A model generated the notes under the pieces. That model saw only the letters and a program-made list of their open reading frames with translations. It searched no databases and was not told the DNA's origin. Shown piece by piece: positions 47,748-62,628 of a DNA stretch of 64,000 bases. A program made the position numbers and the translations under genes. The stretch lies in NCBI GenBank assembly GCA_017163975.1, contig JAFFSR010000264.1:1302001-1366000 (forward strand), written 5' to 3'. The first letter of the stretch is position 1, and each line of letters opens with the position of its first letter. Source of the stretch: Anastatus disparis. Lineage: Eukaryota > Arthropoda > Insecta > Hymenoptera > Eupelmidae.

Positions 47748-50700
47748 CTGGAAAAATAAAAAACAAAGTTAAATTAACTTTTATCAAATATTTTTCACTA
47801 TTTTACTATTACTTTTAATAGAAATTTTTATATAAGTACAAAACAGTAACTAAATTTTAATGATGATATAATGGTTAAATTTTTTTGATTCTAGAGATAA
47901 TTATCATTGTTATAATTTAACCAATCCATGAAAAATTTGCAATACGTGTAAGTAGAAATTTATTTTTCAAGGTTACCACCAATTTCAGCCTACATTAGTA
48001 TTTCTTTCTAGGTAAACTAACAATATATTTAGAAACTACGAATTACACTTCATAAATAATTTCTGAATATGAAAATTATACATTGGTCGTTTCTTTTATT
48101 TTAACGAATGATCACAGCGTATCGTAAAACAATATAATGTAAACCCTACATTGTACACACTGATATTGATCAGTATTGTAATACCATTAACATGAAATAT
48201 TATACCATTGTTTTATTTCATATCTATAAAGACAAACAAATAATAGATTCAATATTTTTATCAGCACGGAATTTCGATTGATATTTTTTTACCCTCTATA
48301 ATTAGTATTTTAAAAATAGTATTTATGTTCAGCACGAACATCACATACATGATCTATCTAATTATTGCAATCATTAAAATTCACCATTCTATTCTCCTCA
48401 TCTTCGTGAACAATGAAAGTGAAAAAACGGATGAATCTAGAGCATCTAAGCGTTGCAAATAAAAAATGAAACTACAAAGCGTTTATAATGTAATAATAAC
48501 AAATTACAGAACGTGCTTTTGAACTTTTAAATTGTTTATTTTCTCCAGAGCATTTAGATCTTGATTTTTTTTCCGACAAACTTTAACCTAGATTTCTTAT
48601 CCTCTCATACACAATATACAAACTTGAAACAATGTTTGCCTCAAGCCTGATTCCATCATTCGGTGCATAAAAGTGAAGGTATTTATTCTCGGAATATCGT
48701 TACAATACACATTGTATTTTATTATCTTTTTTTTGCACGTATACGTATTCTTTCGTATAGTTTTATTTAAAAAAACATAAAATATTAGTATACGAATGAT
48801 TACCTCATAATTTGTTTCTTAGAACTCGGACACAAGATTTTCTTAATAAAATTGCGTATTTATTACGATATCTATGATAATTTTGATAATGTCGAACGAT
48901 GACGTTGTTCTTACGATAAGTTTTATAATAAAGATAAAGTTACGAATTTACGGTTACATAAGAAACAATAGAATTCTTCCTCAGAACGGAATATTTAAAA
49001 TCAAATGTTATATGATTTTGAATAAAGTTATAAAGAGATATCTTACATTATACAATGATGAATCGTAGAAAATTCTTTCATGGACAATTTAAATTGAGAT
49101 TACGTATATATTTTCCTGTTGATATGAGACCGATAATTTCATTATCTCTTGTTAAGACAAATACTTTTCAAATAGTTTATTGTTTCTCTCTCTCTTTCTT
49201 TTATATTTTAAATTTGAAGGTTATTAAAAGATTGAGTATTTTATTTCCTGGATGCGATAACGAGAAACGGAAATTGATTTTTTATTTTATTAGAAAAATT
49301 GATAATTTTATCTGATAATTTAAACTTTAATATCAGAATAGACGTTATACAATTTATAGGTTTGATACCAAAATTGCATAAACATTTTCACAAAATTGTT
49401 ATTACTGTTTTCAAATAAGGTTAATAAGTACGTTTATTAATGAAAAGAATTTTTTCATTAAAATTCTTGAACAACTAATACTTTTTTCACATGTACTCTT
49501 TTTTGCAATATGACGTGATTAAAATACGTAGTGCACGTTTTATCACATGGTTATAATCAACTTTCAAATATCGATCGACTAAAAGGCGTTAATTTAACTA
49601 TAAACAAGCGAAGTATACATATAGTTCATTTAACGTAAGACCAATAATTAGTTTTACACCGATTATTCGATTATTGATCATGTGCAAAATTTATAGATGC
49701 CGAGATTTTAAGTTAAATCGTTTAACGCATCGGTTTAACGGATGTTGATTTGCATGCTTTGATAAATTTTTTAATTAGATAGAAATTTTTAATGCAATTT
49801 TGCGTTTTGGAAAATTTTTTGTTTAACTTTCGGTCAGTTTTATTCAATATTGAATCACACCAAAGCAATTCAATTTGTCGAAATTTGATCGATCAGAGCA
49901 AAAAAATGTTCATGGTACAAACATTAAAATTGTACGTTTTTCTTTTATCAAAAAAAAAAGAAGAAAAAATTTTATTCGATTAATCATAATTACGCTAATT
50001 TTAAAGCTTTTAAATAATACAATTTAAAAACCGCCTTGACACCATAACACATTTTATTAATTTCCCATAAATTGTAATTACTATGAGACCTAGTAATTTT
50101 TTTTTATCTACTTTTACTTTTTTTTTATTTTTACTTTTATCACCGCCTATTCTAACAAACAATTTTCAAATTGTTCAAAAGAAAAAAGAGAGAAACCATA
50201 CATATTCAAAAATAAAGAAAAAAATCTCTCGGACTTACGAAATATATACGGTTAGAAAATAAAATAAGAAAAAAAGAATTGCACTCCGGTATAGCTTGCC
50301 GATTGCGCAATCGTCCTTGTAATATTGTGCGAATTATTACTACTGTCACACACGTGTTTTACTAACTCCGCGCGCGCTTTCCAGTTTGTATATATGTATA
50401 TAGAGAAAACGCAATTTTCCGTTTGAACATATATACATGTATATGTAGAATGAGAAAAATAGTATAGCCCTGAGCGAACTCAAGGTCGTTACTTCGTGTT
50501 TTTTATCTCCTATTTTTCTTTTTTTTCCTATATACGTCAGCTAATGAACGTTGTAATTCTCTTTAAATAAAGCTTCCATCAATATTACGGAAACGTAGTC
50601 ATATAATATACATATGTATATGTGAGGAAGATACTATTTTTTTTTGTAAAATATTATTTTTGCAATACTACGAACAATTTGTTACGTTGGAAGTATTTTT

Positions 50701-50989
50701 AAATCAGAATTTGCAACGTTTTAAATATGCGGAATATTAAGTTAGTATTATATTGGATGTATCAGTTTTTTTAATGATGTAGTTAAAGGAAAAGTGACAT
50801 AAGAAATTTAACGGTAGGTTTTGAATATTACGAATATTCTATTAAATATTCACGATTATTCGTAAAACAAATTATATAATTTATTTTAATAGTTTAAAAT
50901 TAAAAAAAAAGATTCAAAATTAAAATAGATCATAACTAAAGCATGTTTTACGTTTATTTATTTTATTCATTTATTAATTAATTATTTTT

Positions 50990-51190
50990 TTTAATTTTAT
51001 TTAATGTCACTGTATTTATGCTATCATTACGATGCTAATTAGCGACGGAGATTGTTTCAGTGTGTTTGTGAACAAAGCATGGATATACAGTGATGCTTGT
51101 ATCAGTCGGCCACTGAGAGCGGGATTTGAACTCAAGTCCTCGAGACTATGAATCCATCGCTCTACCGAGTGAGCCATTGACGACCTCTTA
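50990..51190 (-). repeat. tRNA-derived SINE copy 6
   Basis: Same structure: box A TGGCTCACTCGGTAGAGCG, box B AGTTCAAATCCCGC, body ending GTGACATTAAATAAAATT. In the Utx upstream intron, sense orientation. Confidence 0.88.
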
Positions 51191-51612
51191 TTAGATAATA
51201 TTTAATATACGCTATTTTTAAATCTAATGATTTTATTTATTATAAAATCTATACCTATCAACAATTTCATGATATAGTAATATCACATTACATTTACAAA
51301 TATAACAGTAAATTTATTACAGTAAGAATCAATTAGTATCGATAAAATCCATAAAAATTCGATAAAAAAATGTTAATTATCATTATCATATGATTTAAAT
51401 CGAAGACGGAAATAAAACTTGAAATAAAACAAAAGGAATGAAGAAATAAAAACAAGGAAGAAAAATAAATAAATGTATAAGTAAGTATATATCTGGGTAG
51501 CAATGCACTCGAGAGAAAACAAATTTAAAACGTGTCGCAATTTAAAACGAGTTTAAATTGTGCATCAACTGCAATGTACTCCATGGGCAATGGTATATAA
51601 CACGACAATGAA

Positions 51613-51654
51613 AGCGCGCGCGCGCCCGCACATACACACACATGCGCGCGTAAA
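51613..51654. repeat. GCGC/CACA alternating tract
   Basis: A run of GCGCGCGCGCGC followed by CACA and GCGCG steps, strongly alternating purine and pyrimidine and the most CpG-dense spot in this intron. Potential Z-DNA former. Confidence 0.65.
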
Positions 51655-52277
51655 AAGAAGAAAGAAAATATAAATAAAAGAGTATAAAAGAAGAGACGAA
51701 GATATGTACATTTAGTTCAAAGCTTTCTTTCTCTTTCTCTCTTGGCATATATGAACCTTTCATTCAAGTTTCCATTCAAATGTTCATTCACTTATACGAG
51801 AAAAAGTGCAGTTTTTCTTAAAGATACATGTTTGTCTTTTCTTTTATTCCTGATAAATTAATAAAGAGGTGAAAAATTAGGTAAAATTTTCATTGTTTCA
51901 GATGTTGATTAACTTGTAAAATATTTTGTAATCTTCAATTATTTTTCTAAGGATTGATATTTTGGTTATGCTTGATAAAATTGTTTAATATAATTGATCG
52001 AATGGATGATAATAATACTTTTTTTTATATACTCTATATGATAAATAACATTGTATTTATCAACTATTATTTCACTTATTACAATTAATGAATTATTCCG
52101 ATAATTTAAAAAAGTTTAAAATGTATTAAGGAGACATAACAGGTTTAAGTTTTCAAAAAAACTAAATTTTTTATAATTTAATTTGATATGGGATACTTTA
52201 AAAATGTGATTACAATAATATAAAAATAAAAATAATTAAGTTTATTCACCAGAACAAATAAATATCACTTTTTTGTA

Positions 52278-52470
52278 ATTATTTAACGTCGCTATATTTA
52301 TGATATCGTTGTGATTCTAATAAGCGACTGAGGTTTTCAGCATGTTTGTTAACAAAGCACATGTAACGTACAGTGGTACTTGTATAAATCGGCTGAGAGC
52401 GGGATTCGAACTCAGGACCTCGAGATTACGAATCTATCACTCTACCGAGAGAACCACTGACGACTTCTCT
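52278..52470 (-). repeat. tRNA-derived SINE copy 7
   Basis: Head with box A TGGTTCTCTCGGTAGAGTG and box B GTTCGAATCCCGC, standard body. It lies 1.1 kb from copy 6 in the same orientation. Confidence 0.86.
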
Positions 52471-55400
52471 ATATCTCTGTTTTATTTGAATATTCTATTT
52501 CCTAAAACCAAATTTTAAAATTCGAAGGCTTTATGGCCCTTTGAATTGTTTAATATAAATATATTTTTTAAAATACTTGTGAACTTAAAACTGTAATAAA
52601 AATGTATTTTTATCGTTCTTGATAATAAGTAATAATTAATTTAATAATTATGGCCTAAGGCTAACTATTTTAAATTTATTTCTGTAATGTAAATTTGAAA
52701 TTCAGATAAGCTACATTAAACAGAATTACCTTTAATTAAAACCGTTTAATTTTTTTTGACAAATTGCATGTAAATTATTTTTATCTGGTCAAAAATCTAA
52801 ATTGATTGTTAGGTATAAAATAATGGACAATAATTAATCTTTCTCAATCTCAAAAGAAATAAATGAATCAACTCATTAAAAAAACATCAAAATTAATAAA
52901 TAATTAACGATAAAAAGTTATAACTGTAATGTGTTTGTTAAAACAAAACAAAAACATTGTACCATCTCATACCTTCAAAACATTATTTCTTTTTTTCACA
53001 CTCAATATCTCAATAGCATCTAGAACACAATCGTTTTCGTCACATGTCAAACACGTCTTTCATTCCCACTCGAAATATAATACAGAAAACTTTCACATCG
53101 CGTGTGCCAATATATAACTTGAAATATTCATTGATATTATAGTTCCCCTTGCTGCATTTAAACGGACGCGACGACGTCGAGACGTCTCGTATTCGACTAT
53201 GTACATATAAAGTATCATAAAAGAAAGAAAAAAAGAGAGAAGAGAGAAGATAAAATTGTAATCTTGTCCTTTGCTTAACAGTGCATCAGACGTTACGACA
53301 TCTCGAGTTTAACGACACGCACTTCCGGTCTACGTTGGATGAGAAATGTTTGAGAAAAAATAGATGAGTTGCAGGAAATGGGGTCTCAGAGGAAATTTTT
53401 GGGATGAAAATTTTTTACGCTTTCAGAAGTTTTTAAAATTAATAGTTGTTTAAAAAGAATAAAAGTAGTTTTTCTTTTACTTATTTTCTTTAAAAAAAAT
53501 TAATAAAAATGTTAAAACGCTTTTTTGTCGATTTGAAAATCTAACTTTTTTTCTTTTTTAGGATTGCATATCCGTAGAATTAATTAATTAAAAAAACAAA
53601 ATCTTTCTTATTCTTTTAATCCATCTAATAATAATGCATATTTCAGAAGAAATTTTTATTTACCTCATTATACCTTGTTAAAATTGTCTTCCGGCACACC
53701 CAAAACAAACAAATGTACATTTATTCTTGTAACTTCAAAAATCTTACGCACGCTTTTTAAATGACCTACTAATAAATATTAGCACCGGAAGTGATGCTGC
53801 TTAACAGAGAAAGCGAGAAAGACATAAATGGTCTTACTATAAGTTTAGTTATACTGTGCGACTTTTGTCTATATATAGGTAAAGTTTATTATTTTCTTGT
53901 TTTTATTTTGATAAGAGGATTAATTGATAATTAAATTTTATATAAAATTATTATAAACAAGTTATCGATAAAATCGTCCATGGTATTAGATTTCATACAT
54001 TTTTTTTTTTAATATTTTACTCGAGTGTCCAGAAAAAAGTTTTGAATAAGATATAGTAAAATAATTTTTTCTTAAATAATTAGAAAATTCATTTAAGAAC
54101 ATATTTATTTTTTTTGTCTAGTGAAAAGAATATAAAATATTTTCTACTATTGTTGCGAACATTTTTGTGAACAAAAAAGGAATAATTTATTTATGTATTT
54201 ATTTTTTTTACATATGAAATATAAGATAAGTTTGAAAATATTCGCGAACAATGAATATATACACTTTCAAAAATAAACGAACTACTGAATATTCAATTTG
54301 CTACCAGTCATTTTTATTAAAACAACATACGTTCGCATATATTTACGAGACAGACGAAACAAAAAAAATTGTGAAAATATTAGTTTTTAAAACTGTAAAA
54401 ATAACCATTTTTTTATGAAAATAAAAAAAAACATAATAAATAATCAGTTTGTGTCATACATTCCAGAATAACTAATCATAACTTAAAAATAAATTCACCA
54501 AAGTCAACAAACTCTTTATTAGGTTTTTAATATAATCATTTTCATTTTTTTTTGTCGATGTATAAAGATAATATTAGAAGCTGCAATGTTTGAAAAGAAA
54601 CAAGCGCAGCTCTCTTGCAATTCATTTTTCTTGCTATACGACAAAAAAAAAATATAATATAGTGATATACATCTAAGGCCACAATATTTTAAATCATAAT
54701 ATTATCCCGCTTGTGAGATAATGAATAATCTTATCTTTAGTTTCTCAAATGCATTTGCTTGCTTTCAATTTTTTATTTTTCACTTAATTTTAATTTTTTT
54801 TACGATAACTTTTTTTTATTTGGAAATCATATTTTATCTTTTGTGTTTTTATAAATTTGTTATTTTAAAGAATACACTGGTAAAAGATAATTTGATATGG
54901 TTTAAAAACAAAATTTTATTTATTTTATCAATGACAGAAAATTAAATTTATGATTAAATATTATTTTTTTATTTATAAATTTCCAATAATTAAAATAAAT
55001 TTTTAATATTTTCAAACAGTCATTTGTTTCCGTGTACAATATCATGTTTAATGGATTTCAGAAATCGATTTTATTGAAATTGAGACAATTTCAATTGAAT
55101 TTCGAGAACATTAAATTTCAAATTTCAATCGATGTCAGTTAATTCTATGCCATTTTACCAAAAGCTTAGCTTTCAGATGATGTTCAAGATAAATTTAAGG
55201 ACATTCAGAGAATAAATAATTCGTGTTTTCAACGAAATTCTTTGTTTTTGACATCCTTTTATTTTTGATTCGTAAATTATTCTTTTCTATGCCAGACTTG
55301 AAAAAAAATTCAAAATTTAGTATTCTAAAATAATGAAAGTTCATCGTTAAGTTCATCGTTATATAATCATAAAAATATTCATTTAAATTAACCTTTTTAA

Positions 55401-55644
55401 GACTTAAAAATTATTCTAAAACCTTATAAATTTCAAGATAACCATCTCGATTAAATCTAACCTCACTTTGAATCTTTGTTTCTCGAAACTCTTAACTCGC
55501 TCTCTCAACACCATTTTTATCCGGAAAAAAAAATCTTCGAAAGAAAAATTCTAAACAGAGAACGCAAAGAGCAAGTATAAAAGAGAAAAGATTACATTGC
55601 GCAACACTTTAGTTATATACGCCCGCACAAGCCTATATAAATAA

Positions 55645-55649
<5 letters not shown>

Positions 55650-55702
<53 letters not shown>
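55650..55702. repeat. AT microsatellite
   Basis: An almost uninterrupted AT dinucleotide run of about 50 bp in the Utx upstream intron, followed by a short CT run. Confidence 0.9.
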
Positions 55703-55705
<3 letters not shown>

Positions 55706-58700
55706 TGTATAAATGTATCTCTCTCTCTCTCCTCTTGCCGATAAGCGAAAGCAAAGCAGGGTTGCCGCGAGCAAAAGCTATAGTAAGCAAAGCTATAAGG
55801 CAGGAAGACAAACGATTTCCTAGTGACCTACATTAAAGAACTTTGCCTTTTCTCTATCTCTCTCGCTCTCAACTCTGTCTTTTGCTTATTTATATATATA
55901 GTTCGACAATCTGCCTAACGAAATAAGCACCTCGATTAAGAGTTGCAATAGTAGTGTGAATGTAAACAGGATAGTTGTGAAATAGCATGCGACTTTACTT
56001 TTATTTAATATTTTTTTTCGTTTGGACGTTAAAAAAATCTTGAATTATTGGTTAAAAAATGTGAGTGTTAAGTGAGAAGTATTAAAGATATACGTGAAAG
56101 ATTAGAGAATGATATAATACAATTTTTTTTTGAGGTTATATTTAAATTTAAAGTTAACCTCTTCTGGTATTGGTTAATTTACTTGAATTCTTAAATCAAT
56201 ATATTAAACCAGATTGACATTATTAACATTAACATTGATATTAATACCATATTACTATAAATCAAAATATTTTCTTGGGTAACAAAAATAAGAAGATGAT
56301 TAAATTGAAAAGAAATATTCTTATACATTAAAATCCAATTTTAATTCACATTGTCGATTAAACTAAATACTGTATTTACTTATTTTAATTATTTTAATAA
56401 AATAGTTTCTATCAGGATAATACCAATTAAAAAAATTTTTTCAATTACATTATCATTTTATTATGAATCATTACAGTATTTTAACACCATAATTAAAGAC
56501 TAAAAACTATAATTTAACAATTCAGATTCTTAAAAATTGGTATACCGGTAATAAAAGAAGTGCAGCGTTGAAAAACAAAAACCTCTTGACTTAGTTTATC
56601 AAACAATAGCCCAAACATACCAGTTCTCGAAACAATGTACAAAGCATAATTGTATACTTCACCAAAAAAGAAGAAAAAAAAAGAATTCCTTACTCGTATA
56701 CGAATTCAAAGTATACCCGTTTATTAAAATTTTATTATCATAACTATAAAACCTCTTATTATTAATTATTAAAATAGACCGGCAACAATTGTATCGTATA
56801 TATATATATATATATACGTGCAGTCTCTCTCCTTGATAATACTACGAAAATTTTCTGACTAACAAAATGACATTACTTAACTGCAGAGAGTATAAATTAA
56901 CATAATTCAACCTTAATTTACGACGCAATTCTTGTAAGTCCCACGGACTAAACTCAATCGAGCACGCTACATATAAATATAAATGTGTGTACATATATAT
57001 AGGCTTAGAAACGTTTTATACCTTCCTTCACTTTCTCCCACTACGGGGATTTTATTTATTTATTTTTTTTCTGATTTGTTATCTGTTTATTAATCATTGC
57101 ATATCGGCTAGGATTACCAAAAATGGGAATTTTTCAAAGTTTATATATGTGAATTCAATATTGCGCAATTGAAATTATGAGCTCGTATTAAATTACAAAC
57201 TAAAGTTTTCCAAATTTATATATGTTGCACAGTAAATTAGATACTGTAAAAGAAGTTGATAAATTGAAGAAAAAAACTAGAAGTACCAGAAAATATAACA
57301 TTCAATTATTTAATGTGACATGAGTTTTAAATTGCTGCATGTTCTATGAAATGAACTTTTTTTAGTTCTATCAAATAAACATATTAATTTCATCAATAAT
57401 TAATTCAAAATGCTTAATCAATAAATTTAACATTTAAACATATACTATCATTAAAAATGTGATTTGTAAATTTGATTACTTTTAATAATCAAATTAAAAT
57501 TTGTTGATGATAAAATGTATCACAAATAAATATATAAACTCAACATTTCAAATAAATCATTAATTTTATTCAAAAGGAACACACGAGTTAACAATTAATT
57601 ATATTTATCACTAATCTAATCCGAAAACTTTCTTTTCTAAATATTATCCATGCATGAGCGTTAAATCAAAGGCAGCAACAAAATTTACGAATAGCCATAA
57701 TATTCAAATGATCATCAGTGAAAGTTTGGAATGATCCGCATGCATAACATAAAATACACAAAGCCCTAACACACACCATGTATTTTCATAGCCTATGTAA
57801 AATAACGATGCATAGAATATGTATATGTATATAATATAACCCACGCGTATAGGATTTGATGCGTTACAGAGGCCAAGCCATATATATATATCGAAACTTC
57901 AAAGCTTATAAGAAAGAATATGATGTATAATTAGCTAATGGATACGATACGGAAAAGTAAAAAAGAGAAAAAAGAGAAAGAAAAAAAGATTGATTGATTC
58001 ATTGCTTTATTTTATAGCTCGAGTCTTTGATGAGCACACGAGTAAAGAATTTTACTACGTGCATTAAATAATCGTTCTTTTTTTGCGTACGGAGCTTATT
58101 TTTTGTTCCTTTTTTCTGCTCGCGTGTTTTCGTAATGGTTCTTTTTTTCTCTTGCTTAGACTGCATTTGATAAGAGGTTCTTTCAATAAAGGATAAGATT
58201 AATTTTTTTGAAGATTTTTTTGTTAAATGTCGTAATTGTGTCATGTTTAGGCTTGCAGTGGATTTTGTAATGTTTATTTTAGAGTTTAACATAAGTAATA
58301 ATGATAAAAACACTTTTTAATTTGGTAATTAATTTCAAAATCTGATTCTGTTAGTATAATAAATTGGTATATATTAAAGTACCATTTAAATTTATTTCAA
58401 AATTAAATCTAAAACAATACTTAAATACGTGCATCTATTTCCTATATTTCACGTAAACAATAGTAAACCAAATTAACAAAAGTTCTCTAAAAGCTTTAAA
58501 CAGGCATGTAACATGCACAAACGTTCATTCAAACGTAACGTAAAAGCAAAATAAAAAAAATAAGAACAATGAACATTTTCAATACGAACATTTTCAAAGC
58601 GGAAAACATTAGAACAAAGGATGACATAGAAGGACAAAGCAAAGAAAAATATATAAAAAAAAAATAAATGTGTCATTCTTAAACGAAGATAGAATAGCGC

Positions 58701-61700
58701 GTTCGAATTTGCCATTGTGTAATGATTTAAGCCTCGGCACACGCGTAATATTATTATTTTGCATCCTATGTAACGAGCTATAATAGTTTTTCCCATAGAC
58801 AACCCACACCGTATATATGCAACAGAAAAGACCCTTCACTTTCACGGAATTTTATCAGATGTTTAGATGGTGTGTATATATATACGCGTGTGTAGGAGAA
58901 TATATAATTTATTTTGGATTGACGTATAAGGTATGAGATATTTGAGGTTATGTAACGCTGAGTATTGAATAAGTGATAAGTTAATATTGTGTGTTGAAGA
59001 AAGTAAATAATCGCGAGTGTTTTGCAATGCATTTATGTTTGGTTTTAATTTAATTAAATTTTGATAATTATTCAAAAACTTACAAAAATAAAGATACATA
59101 AAGCTGCATGTAAGTAAAGGCTATAAGCAAATATCGCGGAATTTCAATTAAACGTTTTTAATTTTAATCTAAAAGTTCGTACTTTTTCGTGCAATGATTT
59201 AATTAATCAATCACGTTACAATCTTATACTGATTTAAAATATTGCTCCAGATTGAAATCAAATTTTTTCTGAACATTTCAAATTTTTATTAATCAAATTA
59301 AAACACGAAAATTTTCAACCTACTTATAATACAGAAACGTCAATCTTAATGCTAAAATCATTCCTACACGATAAAGTCAGGCCACTAAAATATAAATTAA
59401 ACGATTAAACCGCATGATACCTTTTTTCAAACATCCATTACAACTTCTTTATCTAAATAGAAATATAAACCTCAACTTTAAAAAGACATCGCTTAATTAA
59501 ATTCGCTATCCCAATTAAAACTCATTTTCTTTGCCTCGCTATGTGCTCCTTTCATATATTACGCCATCAATGAAAAAAGCCAACAATTGCAAGTAAAAAA
59601 GAAGAAAAAAAGCGCTATCCCTACCTACACCGGTACTTTAAATCCGAAAATCGAATTAGCTAATGCGCACACGATTCATGGGTTACAAAATCAACTGAAA
59701 GAGGGAGAGAGAAGCTTTCGCAATCATTGCAAACCGTCACGGTTGCACTTCGAAAGTATATGGCTTTAAACATTTTCAATTTTCCTTGGCCAATGTAAGC
59801 GAGTTATTATTATTATTATATATATTTTTTTACTGATATAAATGTTACAAATTTCTCGATGAAAGACAGTACTTGAAAGTTTATATTTAATTTTTTTATT
59901 TATTACTAGATTTTCAGTTTGGAAGTTTTGCGAAATAGAAGAAAATTGTATCGATGCCATTTGAGGAGGATGAGAGTTTTGACGAAGATCACTTTTTTCT
60001 TAGGTAACGGTCGTTGAGTAATGTAGGGCGAAGTTCTAAATGTTATATATCATTTCCAGTTTTGGATAGGTCCACCATTTTATATATTTTTTTTATTTAT
60101 TAGTCTTTTTACGTAATAATAAAATATTAGATTTAGATTAAAACAATTACAAATCTTTGATTTGTGCGGTTGGAACAATTATTATCTGGAGCAGGCAATT
60201 ATAAAATAAATTAATTGAATTTTTTTATTGTCTATTACGTAAGTCTTTATATAATAATCTTTAAAAAAAAGAGAAAACTAATTCAACAATAAATTTAACA
60301 TTGCTTGGTACTTTTATCTATTCGATATTATTCAAAAGTAACCCAATAAGGAAGTAAAGGTATATTCAAATCAACTCTCCACTCTCGAAATAAATAAAAC
60401 AGTTTAAAGTTCAAAGACTTTAATCGATTATTTCAAACCAATAAATTTTCGTTGATTCTCTTATCATTAAACCTCTTATTTGTAAGTAAAAAAAAGAATT
60501 AATAAAATAACAATCAAAAATCAAATAAATTTTACTGATAACTTTCGACAAATTGTTCCCCTTAATTTTTTTTTGTTTTGCACAACTTGAAATTCTCCAA
60601 GCAGCAAGAGGTTGCGACAGACTTTTGCGCAAACTTGAGCTCTCTCGTCAGTTGCATTGTTGCCGCGCTGTTGTAATCGGCACGAAGAAGAAACAACCGT
60701 ACTACTACTATATATACATTTTTTTTTGAAATACAGAGGTTGGAAGTTGTGAGTAGATGATACCCTTTTTCAGATTTAGATTGCTTTGGAGTAGCTTTCA
60801 AATTTTTTTCTTTTTTTTTTAAGATTATGGATTTGATGATGAAACAAAATGTTTGAACTGATTCTGGATTAAGGTGAATGAAAGGTTAATTTTTTTGTAC
60901 CTTTTGTAACATCATTTGGTACGTTTAAGACAACACTGAAGAGCTACTTGCTCGACCTCGAATAAAAGTTTTAAACCGGGACTTTTTGTTTTTGTGTTAA
61001 TTTATTTAATGTTTGATCCCATTTATAGAGTTAAGGTACGAATGTATTTATTATGCATTCCTGCATTTCTTTTTATATTCTTACAGTATTTGTATGTCAT
61101 TTATTTTAATGTATTGTTGTTATTTTACTGCTCTAATTGATAGATATTACTTGACGGTATTTTGTTTTTGTACATAATTTTACAGCTTGTATTTTGATTA
61201 TTTGTATTATCACTTTTGAAGTGACTTACTGATACAATATTATTGGTTTTTAATTTATTAATTGCGATATCACTTTTCTGTGCAATGTTTTATAAAAACT
61301 GTGTTATTAATGCTAATTTTATATTGTTTTAATCGCCACTTTGAAAAGTAAATATTTATCTATTTGAAAATTTTTCAATCTTGAATGTCCAGATGAATTG
61401 CATTAAAACTTTTTGCTAATATAAAAGAAGTGAAAAAATTTAATTCATGTATTCAAATATCTTTTTTTTTTAATTTAAGCGGGTCAAACACAAATTATGC
61501 AGATTAAGAAATATTATTTCTATTAGAATTGACACTGTTTGAACTTAATGTCACTCAGGGTTAATGATGTTTGAATTTCAATAAACATACTTGAAAAACA
61601 TGAGTGATGTTGTAATATCCTTTGACAGTTAATAAAGTTAATAAAAACAGTACTTGAAGACAATAAAAATTTAAATGGCTTAGTAAAAAAATGTTTTATC

Positions 61701-61779
61701 TAATGTGTTTTTAAGAATATTTAAAAATTATTGAATTTTCAATACCAGCCATCAAGTTTAATCAATATTACTTATTTTT

Positions 61780-61973
61780 TATTTTTATTTATCGTCGCTA
61801 TATTTCAGCTATCCTTGCGATGCTAATTAGCGACGGAGATCGTCAGTGCGTTGGTGAAGAAAACACGTGTAACCTAGAGTGGTGCTTGTATAAATCGGCC
61901 GAGAGCGGGATTCGAACTCGGGACCTCGAGATTACAAATCCATTTCTCAACCGACTGAGCCACTGAGATCTCT
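61780..61973 (-). repeat. tRNA-derived SINE copy 8
   Basis: Box A TGGCTCAGTCGGTTGAGAA, box B GTTCGAATCCCGC, body with TCCGTCGCTAATTAGC, A-rich tail. The head is slightly truncated or diverged at its 5' end. Confidence 0.87.
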
Positions 61974-62584
61974 TGATACTATTGAATTAAAAACAATTAA
62001 TTTTGTTCATATGTTAAAATAGATCAAGTATAATTAAAAAGAAATGTATTAATTGACGTTTATGTACACCCTTCTTCAGGAATATCAGTATGGACTTTTA
62101 ATGTCAACTCCAAAAATGATAATATTCAGCTCAATTTCCATTTTAATGTTATCCAATAACCGTTAAACGTACCAACAAACTTCGGAACAAATTCTGTATA
62201 CCAATTTAAAAAAAATGCACGTTATACCTCCATCGTTGATTTCCTAAAACTGGCCAATAAACATCCATAAAACAAACTTTTTAATCATGTAATCCAAATA
62301 CAATGCATAATACACAAAAAAACCTTACATTAAAGCCATTCCCTTTCATTTAACGTTAACAACTTTACATTCTTCGTTCGCAAAATGAAAACAAGTAGGA
62401 AAAAAGTAAAGCAAAAATGGAAGAACAAGTCGTTCAATTCGCGTTCGATAATCGTTGTTCGATCCCTGACTAAAAGGCGCCAGGTTCTTAACAACAAGTT
62501 TATGTATATGTACGTATGTATTTATCCAGAATATCGAGGACGTTATAGTTGCAGGTGCTCTTATATGTACTCTTTGCAATGTAC

Positions 62585-62587
<3 letters not shown>

Positions 62588-62626
<39 letters not shown>
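62588..62626. repeat. TA microsatellite
   Basis: A pure TA run of about 38 bp in the Utx upstream intron. Confidence 0.9.

Positions 62627-62628
<2 letters not shown>

Noticed and set aside
55551..55811. Open frame with Tyr/Ile repeats
   Set aside because: Produced by the AT microsatellite; no gene signal.
60562..60801. Possible upstream Utx exon on the minus strand
   Set aside because: The translated frame has no TPR pattern and no resemblance to the conserved UTX N-terminus.
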